DNA of 48,225 nucleotides from Hyphomicrobiales bacterium (GTDB lineage Bacteria > Pseudomonadota > Alphaproteobacteria > Rhizobiales > Rhizobiaceae). A model generated the notes under the pieces. The model did no database searches. It was given only the letters and a program-made list of their open reading frames with translations, and was not told the origin of the DNA. Within the stretch, counting starts at the first letter, position 1. The number at the start of each line of letters is the position of its first letter. The stretch lies in contig JAKDNM010000012.1 in NCBI GenBank assembly GCA_030456445.1, positions 1 through 48,225 on the forward strand, read 5' to 3'. A program made the position numbers and the translations under genes. This document shows positions 8,990 through 16,602 of this stretch, in pieces.

Positions 8990-9448
8990 ATGCGAGGAGC
9001 ACATTCGCCGATGAAGCCCAATAGGATGAGGGCCGGCGGGATGAGAGCTGGTGGGTTGCGGGCCTGCGGGGGCAGGATCGCCATGCTTGCCGCCTCAGCG
9101 GCGGCGCTCGTTTCGCTCGCGGCCTGCGCCGACATGGTCGGCAACACGAATCGGGAGGTCGTCAGTTCCATCCAGTTCGACGCCGTTGCGTGCAAGGATT
9201 TGATATCCCAGCGCAATGCGCTGGTTGCGCGCTACGGTTCGCCGGACGCCCTGCCCGAAGGGCAAAAGCCCGGTGAGCGGCCCTATCTGAAGCAGGAGCC
9301 GCTCGGCGTGTTCGTGGCCCCTGATTTCCGCGACAAGAACCAACTCGAGACGCGCCGGGCGCTCGGACGCATCGACGCCATGAACCATTCTCTTCAGCGG
9401 CGCCAATGCGAGAGCGCGCCGAAAGGCCGGAAGCCCGGCCGCGCTTGA
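8990..9448 (+). CDS. Small predicted lipoprotein
   Basis: The 152-residue product has a basic N-terminus, the hydrophobic stretch IAMLAASAAALVSLAAC and a lipobox LAAC. The cysteine near residue 46 would be lipidated, anchoring the protein in the envelope. The mature part is polar, contains three further cysteines (ACADM, VACKDL and RRQCES) and no family I recognise. AGGAG lies 7 nt before ATG 8990. Later in-frame ATGs at 9011, 9026 and 9041 are alternatives and would give a more usual signal-peptide length. The N-region includes three tandem copies of a 15-bp unit (MRAGG, MRAGG, LRACG). It is 86 bp downstream of the monooxygenase gene on the same strand. Confidence 0.65.
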   Translation: MRGAHSPMKPNRMRAGGMRAGGLRACGGRIAMLAASAAALVSLAACADMVGNTNREVVSSIQFDAVACKDLISQRNALVARYGSPDALPEGQKPGERPYLKQEPLGVFVAPDFRDKNQLETRRALGRIDAMNHSLQRRQCESAPKGRKPGRA

Positions 9449-9469
9449 CCCCCACCATGGCCTGCCCGT

Positions 9470-10297
9470 TCACTTGATCCGGTAGAACTCCGCCGCCGTG
9501 CCGCCGAAGACGCGATCCGATGCCGGCCCCTTGCCGACGATCGCCTCGGCCGCCTCGCGCCAGCCATCATAGGTTCCGGCCATCTCCAGCACCGGCCAGT
9601 CCGACCCCCACATGACGCGTTCCGGCCCGAACACCGAAAGCACATGCTCGGCATAGGGGCGAAGTGTATCGGTCTTCCAACCGGGCGCAGCCTCCGTCGC
9701 CAGGCCCGAGAGTTTGCAATACACTGGCGTCCGCCGCGCAATCTTCTCCATGCCGGCCGCCCAATCGTCGAAACGGCCCTCGCGAATGACCGGCTTCATG
9801 CAGTGGTCGACCACCGTGCGCATCGCCGGGTAGCGGTCGAACAGGCGCAGAAAATTGCCGAGATGGATCGGATAGCCGAGCGCGTCGAAGGTAAGATCGA
9901 GATCGATCAGCGCCTGGTACCCCCATTGCACGTCGGCGCGGTGCATCCAGTCGGGATCGGCGATGTCCTGGATCATCGGTCGCACGCCTGAAAATTTCGG
10001 GTGCTTGGCCAGCCGTTCCAGATGCCGGCGGTCGTCCGGCTTCTCGAAATCGACCCAGCCGACCACCTTGCCGATGAATTCCGTCGCGTCGGCCAGCCCA
10101 AGCATGTACTCGGTTTCCTCGACGCTCGGCGCGGCCTGCACCAAAACCGTGCGGTCGATGCCGAAGCGCTTCAAATGCGGCTCAAGCTCGGGCGGCAGGA
10201 TCGTGCGCAGGATCGGCGCATCCGGCGGCAGCGACGCCATCCAGCCATAATCGCCACGCGCCGTGTTCCAGAAATGCTGGTGGGCATCGACCCGCAT
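9470..10297 (-). CDS. Amidohydrolase-family protein, probable sugar lactonase (L-fuconolactonase-like)
   Basis: The 275-residue TIM-barrel hydrolase starts with DAHQHFW at 4-10, the metal-binding HxH of the amidohydrolase-2 group (COG3618) that includes L-fucono-1,5-lactonase. Further marks are the FSGVRPMIQDI segment, VVDHCMKP, KLSGL, and the WGSDWPVL motif near the C-terminus. It would open a sugar lactone to the acid in the cytoplasm. Upstream on the same strand is an aldo-keto reductase of the kind that makes such lactones, separated by a palindromic repeat, so the pair forms two successive steps. Specificity for fucose, rhamnose or another sugar is not proved. Confidence 0.78.
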   Translation of the reverse strand: MRVDAHQHFWNTARGDYGWMASLPPDAPILRTILPPELEPHLKRFGIDRTVLVQAAPSVEETEYMLGLADATEFIGKVVGWVDFEKPDDRRHLERLAKHPKFSGVRPMIQDIADPDWMHRADVQWGYQALIDLDLTFDALGYPIHLGNFLRLFDRYPAMRTVVDHCMKPVIREGRFDDWAAGMEKIARRTPVYCKLSGLATEAAPGWKTDTLRPYAEHVLSVFGPERVMWGSDWPVLEMAGTYDGWREAAEAIVGKGPASDRVFGGTAAEFYRIK

Positions 10298-10325
10298 CTA
10301 TTGCTCTCCTCGGCTCGAAGTTCGA

Positions 10326-10462
10326 CCCCCACTCCGATCGGCTTCGCCGACCACCTCCCCCGATCGACTGGGGAGAGGAGCACCGGCCGCAAGGTTTGGC
10401 TCCCTTCCTCTACCACACGAAAGTGGGGGAGAGGTGGCCCGCGAAGCGGGACGGAGTGGGGG
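10326..10462. repeat. Palindromic intergenic repeat element (137 bp)
   Basis: The element is bounded by perfect 11-bp inverted repeats, CCCCCACTCCG (10326-10336) and CGGAGTGGGGG (10452-10462). Inside these each arm carries its own small hairpin (CGGCTTCGCCG and CCCGCTTCGCGGG), followed by matching CCACCTC tracts, so the whole can fold into a long branched stem. Paired differences between arms preserve base pairing. It sits between two co-directional genes and has no coding potential of its own. The layout resembles mosaic palindromic repeats scattered through rhizobial genomes. Confidence 0.8.
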
Positions 10463-10519
10463 CATTCGGCACCGACGACCCACATACTGCAAGGGGTGGG
10501 CCAGCCACACGACTTTCAA

Positions 10520-11545
10520 CTATGCGGGCACCGGCGCGTCGGCGCGCGTCAGGCCGGCGGCTTTCAAATCCGCCCAGAGCGCGGCGGGAATGGTCGCGGC
10601 AAGCGTTTCCATGTTGAGCGCCACCTCGTTGGCCCGCGCCGCGCCGGGGATGACGCAGGCGACGACCGGATGGACGAGCGGGAAGCGCAGTGCCGCCTGC
10701 ACCAGCTTGACGCCGTGCTTCTTGCAGACCGCCTCGATCTTGGCCACCCGGTCGAGGATTTCAGGCGGGGCGGGATCGTAGTTGAAGAAGGCGCCCGGCT
10801 TCGGCCCCGTCGCCAATATGCCGGAATTGTAGGCGCCGCCGATGACGACGCCGATGCCGCGCTTCTGAAGCAGCGGCAGGCAGGTCTCAAGCGATTCCTG
10901 TTCGAGCAGCGTATAGCGGCCGGCAAGCAGGAAGAGGTCGAAATCGCCCTGCTCGGCCAGCGTCTGGCAGGCCTGCCATTCGTTGATGCCGGCGCCGATC
11001 GCCTTGACCGAACCTTCCTCGCGCAGCTTCAAAAGCGCCTTGTAGCCGCCGCCCATGAATTCGGCGACATGCCGGTCAGCGGCCGCCTGGCTGCCATGCG
11101 TGAAGACATCGAGGTCGTGCCCGTAGAGGATATCGATGCGGTCGATGCCGAGCCGTTCCAGCGAGTCCTCGACCGAGCGCATGATGCCGTCATAGCTATA
11201 GTCGAAGATCTCGCGCCGCGTCGGCGTGTCGAAGAATTTTCCCACCCCTGCCCGATCTTCCGGCCGGCAGAGGCCGAGCCGGCGTCCCACCTTGGTTGAA
11301 AGCACATATGAGTCGCGCGCCTTGCCGCGCAGGAAATGATTGAGCCGCGTCTCGGCGAGGCCAAGCCCATAGAACGGCGCAGTGTCGAAATAGCGGATGC
11401 CAGCGTCCCAGGCGGCGTTCAGCGTCGCCTGCGCCTGGTCTTCCGTATACGCGCGATAGAGATTGCCTGTCGAAGCGGAGCCGAAGCCGAGTTCGGTAAA
11501 GGCGATGTCGTTGCCCGAAGGCGTCCTAAACGTTTTGGTCTTCAT
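10520..11545 (-). CDS. Aldo/keto reductase, D-threo-aldose 1-dehydrogenase (L-fucose dehydrogenase)-like
   Basis: The 341-residue AKR has the expected catalytic tetrad: Asp54 and Tyr59 in FDTAPFYG, Lys85 in LSTKVG and His142 in LYGHDLD. The opening ELGFGSASTGNLY and the LGLAETRLNHFL segment match the fucose/threo-aldose 1-dehydrogenase and pyridoxal dehydrogenase subgroup. It would oxidise an aldose at C1 to the lactone with NAD(P). The lactonase-like gene follows on the same strand, and the sugar-acid dehydratase gene diverges, which supports an oxidative non-phosphorylating sugar pathway. The substrate is inferred from the family, not demonstrated. Confidence 0.82.
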   Translation of the reverse strand: MKTKTFRTPSGNDIAFTELGFGSASTGNLYRAYTEDQAQATLNAAWDAGIRYFDTAPFYGLGLAETRLNHFLRGKARDSYVLSTKVGRRLGLCRPEDRAGVGKFFDTPTRREIFDYSYDGIMRSVEDSLERLGIDRIDILYGHDLDVFTHGSQAAADRHVAEFMGGGYKALLKLREEGSVKAIGAGINEWQACQTLAEQGDFDLFLLAGRYTLLEQESLETCLPLLQKRGIGVVIGGAYNSGILATGPKPGAFFNYDPAPPEILDRVAKIEAVCKKHGVKLVQAALRFPLVHPVVACVIPGAARANEVALNMETLAATIPAALWADLKAAGLTRADAPVPA

Positions 11546-11706
11546 GTGGATTCCCGGCTCCTTCCCGTGCGCGCGCTCGACGCGACCTGTCGAAACACGC
11601 TACCTTTTCTGTGAAAGACTATCTACATCTCCCTCGAAAGGCTACTTTGTTGGCCATGCGCAAGAGACCGCGCCGCTGAGAACATAAGACCGACCGGACG
11701 CAAGTC

Positions 11707-13239
11707 ATGACCGTTACCGCACAACTCCCAAAAACACTCCGTCTCTCGGCGGAGGACAATGTCATCGTCGCGGCGAGCCGCATCGAACCCGGCGCGGATG
11801 TCGGCGGCGGAATAGTTACAAAGGCGCGCATTCCCTTCGGTCACAAGATCGCCATCGTCCCTATCGCCGAGGGCGCGCCGATCCGCAAGTTCGGCCAGAT
11901 CATCGGCTTTGCCAAGACCGCGATCGAGCCCGGCGACTGGGTGCACGAACACAACGTCTATATGCACGATTTCGAGCGCGACTACCGCTTCGCCGAGGAG
12001 GCACGGCTGGAAACGATCCTTCCCGTTTCCGAGCAGGCTACCTTTCAGGGTTATCTGAGGGGGAACGGCCGCGCCGGCACCCGCAACTATATCGGCATCC
12101 TGACCAGCGTGAACTGCTCCACCACCGTGGCGGGTTTCATCGCCAAGGAGATCGAGCGCTCGGGCATTCTGGACGACTATCCCAACATCGACGGCATCGT
12201 GGCGCTGAAGCAGGCCAATGGCTGTGTCATCGACTATCGCGGCGTCATCTTCGATACGCTGAAGAAGACGACATGGGGCTACGCCACCAATCCCAACATG
12301 GGCGGCGTCGTCATGGTGGGTCTCGGCTGCGAGGGTTTCCAGATTCCGCGTTTCAAGGAAGCCTATGGCGTCACCGAGAGCGATACATTCCGCACGATGA
12401 CGATCCAGGAGATCGGCGGCACCAGGAAAACGGTCGCAAGGGGCGTCGAGTTCGTGAAGGAAATGCTGCCGACCGCCAACGCCGTCCACCGCGAGCCCCT
12501 GCCCGCTTCGCTCCTGACGCTGGCGCTGCAATGCGGCGGCTCGGACGGCTATTCGGGCATCACCGCCAACCCGGCGCTCGGCATCGCCGCCGACATTCTG
12601 GTGAAGAACGGCGGCACGGCGATCCTCTCGGAGACGCCGGAAATCTACGGCGCGGAGCATCTGTTGACCCGCCGGGCGAAGAACCGCGAGATCGGTGAGA
12701 AATTGGTCGAGATCATCCATTGGTGGGAAGACTACGCGGCCCGCAACCAGATGGAGATGAACAACAACCCCTCCCCCGGCAACAAGCTCGGCGGGCTGAC
12801 GACCATCCTCGAAAAATCGCTCGGCGCCGCCGCCAAGGGCGGCTCGACCACGCTCAACGCCGTCTATCATTACGCCGACCAGGTCAACGAAAAGGGGTTC
12901 GTCTTCATGGATACGCCGGGCTACGATCCTGTCTCGGCGACGGGACAGGTGGCCGGCGGCGCCAATATCCTCTGCTTCACCACCGGGCGGGGCTCCGCCT
13001 ACGGCAACAAGCCGACGCCTTCGATCAAGCTCGCCACCAACACGCCCATGTACGAGCGCATGAAGGAAGACATGGATATCAATTGCGGCGACATCCTCGA
13101 CGGAGTGACGCTGGAGGAGAAGGGTCGGGAAATCTTCGACGAAATCCTCGCCGTGGCGTCCGGCAAGCACACCAAATCGGAAGAACTCGGCTATGGCGAC
13201 AATGAATTCGTGCCCTGGCAGATCGGCGCGACGATGTAG
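11707..13239 (+). CDS. UxaA-family sugar-acid dehydratase (altronate/galactarate dehydratase type)
   Basis: The 510-residue protein contains an N-terminal SAF-like domain (about 1-100) fused to the UxaA core and C-terminal domain, as in full-length altronate dehydratase. Typical motifs are FQGYLRGNGRAGTRNYIGI, VNCSTTVAGFIA, LKQANGCVIDY, LGCEGFQI, LQCGGSDGYSGITANPA and MDTPGYDPVSATGQVAGGANI; conserved cysteines in these stretches bind the catalytic iron in the family. The reaction removes water from a sugar acid to give a 2-keto-3-deoxy acid. It lies just 6 bp before the creatininase-family gene and diverges from the aldose dehydrogenase gene. Which sugar acid it uses cannot be told from sequence. 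Confidence 0.85.
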   Translation: MTVTAQLPKTLRLSAEDNVIVAASRIEPGADVGGGIVTKARIPFGHKIAIVPIAEGAPIRKFGQIIGFAKTAIEPGDWVHEHNVYMHDFERDYRFAEEARLETILPVSEQATFQGYLRGNGRAGTRNYIGILTSVNCSTTVAGFIAKEIERSGILDDYPNIDGIVALKQANGCVIDYRGVIFDTLKKTTWGYATNPNMGGVVMVGLGCEGFQIPRFKEAYGVTESDTFRTMTIQEIGGTRKTVARGVEFVKEMLPTANAVHREPLPASLLTLALQCGGSDGYSGITANPALGIAADILVKNGGTAILSETPEIYGAEHLLTRRAKNREIGEKLVEIIHWWEDYAARNQMEMNNNPSPGNKLGGLTTILEKSLGAAAKGGSTTLNAVYHYADQVNEKGFVFMDTPGYDPVSATGQVAGGANILCFTTGRGSAYGNKPTPSIKLATNTPMYERMKEDMDINCGDILDGVTLEEKGREIFDEILAVASGKHTKSEELGYGDNEFVPWQIGATM

Positions 13240-13245
13240 GCCGGC

Positions 13246-14049
13246 ATGACCGACAGGAAGCGCCGGGTCTGGTGGGGGGATTTCCGGGCCCCGGAATTCA
13301 GGGACATCGATGCCGAGGCGGTGATCGCGGTGGTGCCGCTCGCCGCGATCGAGCAGCACGGCCCGCATTTGCCGGTCTCGACCGACACGGCGATCATGGA
13401 GGGCATGCTTGCGGAGACGATCGCGCTCCTGCCCGCCGATCTCGACATCCGCATCCTGCCGGTGCAGGCGGTCGGCAAGTCCAACGAGCATATTTTCGAG
13501 CCCGGCACGCTGACGCTTTCGCCTTCGGTGTTGATCGAGGCATGGACGGAGCTTGGCGCGTCTGTGGCCCGCACGGGCGTCCGCAAGATCGTGTTCGTCA
13601 ACTCGCATGGCGGCAACGAGGAGGTGATGGGCATCGTCACCCGCGAGCTTCGCGTGCGCCATGCAATGATGGCCGTGAAGACCAGTTGGGAGCGCTTCGG
13701 CCGGCCGGAAGGCCTGTTTTCGGCGGAGGAAGAGCACTACGGCATCCATGGCGGCGATGTCGAAACATCGCTGATGCTGCATTTCCGACCGGAAATGGTC
13801 GATATGGCGAAAGCGGAGAATTTCCCTTCCCGCGTGGTCGAGGCGGAGCTGGAATTCGATCTCCTGCGCCAGACCGGCAAGCACGCTTTCGCCTGGGTCG
13901 CGGGCGACCTCAATCCGCATGGCGTCGTCGGCAACGCGGCCGCAGCGACGGCGGAGAAAGGCCGTGCCACGGCGCGCTTTCAGGCTGAGGGTTTTGTGCA
14001 GCTGTTGCGGGATATCAGGAAGGCGCGTCTGAAGGATTGGCTGGTTTAA
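13246..14049 (+). CDS. Creatininase-family metal-dependent hydrolase
   Basis: The 267-residue enzyme has the creatininase metal-binding pattern: IEQHGPHLPVSTDT (Glu36, His38, His41, Asp47), FVNSHGGNEE (His120) and HGGDVETS (Asp and Glu). Members hydrolyse cyclic amides, and one (IolN of Thermotoga, known from the literature) opens a cyclic keto-inositol. It is tightly linked to the UxaA-type dehydratase, which argues for a role in sugar-acid or cyclitol breakdown rather than creatinine. No strong ribosome binding site is visible and translation may be coupled to the upstream gene. The substrate is unknown. Confidence 0.82.
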   Translation: MTDRKRRVWWGDFRAPEFRDIDAEAVIAVVPLAAIEQHGPHLPVSTDTAIMEGMLAETIALLPADLDIRILPVQAVGKSNEHIFEPGTLTLSPSVLIEAWTELGASVARTGVRKIVFVNSHGGNEEVMGIVTRELRVRHAMMAVKTSWERFGRPEGLFSAEEEHYGIHGGDVETSLMLHFRPEMVDMAKAENFPSRVVEAELEFDLLRQTGKHAFAWVAGDLNPHGVVGNAAAATAEKGRATARFQAEGFVQLLRDIRKARLKDWLV

Positions 14050-14091
14050 CCTCCCCCGCCCGGATACTTCTTTGAATCTCCAGGCTTATGG

Positions 14092-14269
14092 TGCGTCCTT
14101 CGAGGCTCGCTTCGCTCGCACCTCAGGATGAGGGAAGTCGGGGCTTTCATTGAGCAAGGGCTAATGAATCTGTACCGGTAATGCTGGGCTCAGTGCTTCA
14201 AAACTGGAGATGACGAGCACCAACCTCCCTCATCCTGAGGTGCGAGCGAAGCGAGCCTCGAAGGACGCA
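14092..14269. repeat. Perfect 44-bp inverted repeat with 90-bp spacer
   Basis: The left arm (14092-14135) and right arm (14226-14269) are exact reverse complements over 44 bp. The arms carry TCCTTCGAGGCTCGC and CTCATCCTGAGGTGCG, sequence typical of repeats that occur in very many copies in rhizobial genomes. The 90-bp spacer has no gene. The pair fills the convergent gap between the creatininase and MaoC genes. It may reflect two oppositely inserted copies and could serve as a bidirectional transcript end, but no U-tract is present. Confidence 0.85.
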
Positions 14270-14280
14270 ACTCAAACCGC

Positions 14281-14769
14281 TTACCCCGCCACCAGCATCG
14301 TCAGAGTCTCGGCGATCAGCGCCGGCCGGTCGCCGCCTTCGATATCGATGGTCTGGCGCTGCTTCATGAGGTACTGGCCAGGCCCCTTGCGCTCGAAAGA
14401 GAGCAGGTGCGCGTGCAGCCTGATCCGTGAGCCGACTTTCACCGGCGTCAGGAAACGCACCTTGTCGAGGCCGTAATTGATCGAGGCCGCCACGCCCTCC
14501 GGCGCGGCGCCGATTTCGTAGGCCATCACCGGGATCAGCGAGAGCGTCAAATATCCGTGCGCCACCGGTGCGCCGAAGGGGCTCTCGCGGCGGGCGCGGT
14601 CCACGTCGATATGGATCCATTGCCGGTCGCCGGTGCATTCGGCGAAAAGATCGATCATGGTCTGGTCGACTTCGATCCAGTTCGACACGCCGAGATCGGT
14701 GCCGACCAGCGCCGCCATGTCCGCGAAGCCGCGGCCGGGCGTGAAGCGCATTTCGCCGCTGCCGTTCAC
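14281..14769 (-). CDS. MaoC-family dehydratase (hot-dog fold)
   Basis: The 162-residue protein has a MaoC hydratase domain. Asp and His are expected catalytic residues in the phrase FAECTGDRQWIHIDVDRA, followed by PFGAPVAHGYLTLSL. Such proteins hydrate or dehydrate acyl-CoA intermediates. The start is GTG and overlaps the stop of the acyl-CoA ligase gene by 4 bp (GTGA), indicating coupling. Together the two genes suggest activation and modification of a fatty or aromatic acid. The physiological acyl-CoA is unknown. Confidence 0.85.
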   Translation of the reverse strand: MNGSGEMRFTPGRGFADMAALVGTDLGVSNWIEVDQTMIDLFAECTGDRQWIHIDVDRARRESPFGAPVAHGYLTLSLIPVMAYEIGAAPEGVAASINYGLDKVRFLTPVKVGSRIRLHAHLLSFERKGPGQYLMKQRQTIDIEGGDRPALIAETLTMLVAG

Positions 14770-16475
14770 GCCGGGCGCCCCATCGTTTTCCCCATGGCTC
14801 TCAGTGCCTCTTCACGCAAATCCTTCCTCAGCACCTTGCCGACATTGGTATGCGGTAGGCTGTCGCGGAACTCGATATGCTTCGGCCGCTTGTAGCCGGT
14901 CAAATTTTCCTTGCAATATTTGAGCAGGTCTTCGCTGGTCAACTTCGGGTCGCGGCGCACGACGAACAGCATCACCGCCTCGCCGGAATGTTCGTCCGGC
15001 ACGCCGATCACGGCGGCTTCCGTCACGCCCGGATGCGCGGCGACGATCGCCTCGATCTCGTTGGGATAGACGTTGAAACCGGAGACGACGATCATGTCCT
15101 TCTTGCGGTCGATCAGTTTTATGTAGCCGCGCTCGTCCATGGTGCCGATGTCGCCGGACTTGAAATAGCCGTCGGGCGTCATCGCCTCCGCGGTCTCGTC
15201 GGGCCGCTGCCAGTATCCCTCCATCACCTGCGGCCCCTTGATGGCGATCTCGCCGGGCGCTCCGGGCGGCACGTCGTTGCCGGCATCGTCGATGATGCGG
15301 ATATCGACGTTCGGCAGCGGCAGGCCGATGGTTCCGGTATAGGCCATCGAATCGGTCGGGTTGCAGGTGACGCCCGACGATGTTTCGGAAAGGCCGTAGC
15401 CTTCCACGATCGGGCAGCCGGTGACGGCGAGCCATTTCTGCGCCACCGCCTCCTGCACCGCCATGCCGCCGCCATTGGCGATCCGAAGCTGGGAAAAGTC
15501 GATCTTTTTGAAATCGGGATTGTCGGCGAGCGCGTTGAAGAGCGTATTGACCGCCGGGATAGCGTGGAACCGGTATTTCGCCATTTCCTTCACGGTCGCA
15601 GGAATGTCGCGCGGGTTCGGGATCAGCACGTTCAGCCCGCCGGCGCGCAGCGCGAGCAGCGCGCAGCTTATGAAGGCGAAGACGTGATAGAGCGGCAGCG
15701 CGCAGATGAAGGTGAGCTGGCCCGAGATCGGCCGGCGCTCCAGCGCCGGCATCATCCAGGCTTCCGACGCCAGAAGATTGGCGATGATGGTGCGATGGAG
15801 TAGCACCGCGCCCTTGGAAACGCCGGTCGTGCCGCCCGTATATTGCAGCACCGCCACGTCGTCGGGACGGATCTCCGGCCTTTCCAATGTCCGGCGTTGC
15901 CCCTTCGCTACCGCCACGTTGAACCGCACCGATCCGGGCAGCGAGAAGGTGGGCACGACCTTCTTCACCCGACGCAGGACGAAATTCACGACCGCGCCCT
16001 TAGGAAAGCCGAGCAGATCGCCGACGCTGGCCACCACGACGTGCTTCACCGAAGTCTCGCCTATGACCTTGTCCAGCGCATGAGCGAAATTTTCCAGGAC
16101 AATGATGGCGCTTGCGCCGGAATCCTTGAGTTGGTGCGCAAGTTCGCGAGCCGTATAGAGCGGGTTGACGTTGACCACGATGAAGCCGGCCCGGAGCACG
16201 GCCGCCACCGCGACCGGATATTGCAGGACATTCGGCATCTGAATAGCGACCCGGTCGTTCCGCTTCAGGCCGAGGCCCTGCAGGTAAGCGCCGAACGCGG
16301 CAGAAAGCCGGTCGATATCGCCATAGGTCATGGCCTTGTCTATCAGGACATAGGCTTTTTTATCCCGGTATTTTGCGAAGCTTTCCTCGAGCAGAGCGAC
16401 GACGGACCCATACTGGCCGAAATCGACATCGGCCGGCACACCCGCCGGATAGGATTTCATCCAGATGCGATCCAC
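14766..16475 (-). CDS. fadD: Long-chain fatty acid-CoA ligase (FadD-like)
   Basis: The 569-residue AMP-forming ligase carries the P-loop YTGGTTGVSKG at 212-222, the VEGYGLSETS motif, YFKSGDIGTMDERGYIKLIDRKKD and a C-terminal lysine in NVGKVLRKDLR. It would convert a fatty acid, ATP and CoA to acyl-CoA on the inner face of the membrane. I chose the GTG at 16475 because it gives the FadD-like start VDRIWMKSYPAGVP and has AGGG and GGAG close upstream; an ATG 15 nt later is the alternative. It overlaps the MaoC gene by 4 bp. Kup lies 127 bp upstream on the same strand, with no functional link evident. Confidence 0.88.
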   Translation of the reverse strand: MDRIWMKSYPAGVPADVDFGQYGSVVALLEESFAKYRDKKAYVLIDKAMTYGDIDRLSAAFGAYLQGLGLKRNDRVAIQMPNVLQYPVAVAAVLRAGFIVVNVNPLYTARELAHQLKDSGASAIIVLENFAHALDKVIGETSVKHVVVASVGDLLGFPKGAVVNFVLRRVKKVVPTFSLPGSVRFNVAVAKGQRRTLERPEIRPDDVAVLQYTGGTTGVSKGAVLLHRTIIANLLASEAWMMPALERRPISGQLTFICALPLYHVFAFISCALLALRAGGLNVLIPNPRDIPATVKEMAKYRFHAIPAVNTLFNALADNPDFKKIDFSQLRIANGGGMAVQEAVAQKWLAVTGCPIVEGYGLSETSSGVTCNPTDSMAYTGTIGLPLPNVDIRIIDDAGNDVPPGAPGEIAIKGPQVMEGYWQRPDETAEAMTPDGYFKSGDIGTMDERGYIKLIDRKKDMIVVSGFNVYPNEIEAIVAAHPGVTEAAVIGVPDEHSGEAVMLFVVRRDPKLTSEDLLKYCKENLTGYKRPKHIEFRDSLPHTNVGKVLRKDLREEALRAMGKTMGRPA

Positions 16476-16602
16476 GCGCTCCACCCTGCACCATCGCTCG
16501 CGCCGCAAGCTTCCCTGATTCCGTAGAATGCCATGAACCGTCGGCAAAGCAACGGCCGGCACGAGCGTTACCCATTCGCTCACTCCCGCACGGTGCAAGC
16601 TC

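Noticed and set aside
11623-13920. Long antisense open frame (765 codons) opposite the UxaA and creatininase genes
   Set aside because: It is a shadow of high-GC codon use. Its composition is rich in His/Arg/Asp/Gly with no domain, and the plus-strand frames have clear family motifs.
14050-14091. Terminator after the creatininase gene
   Set aside because: C-rich sequence without a hairpin or U-tract; only the long inverted repeat further on has structure.
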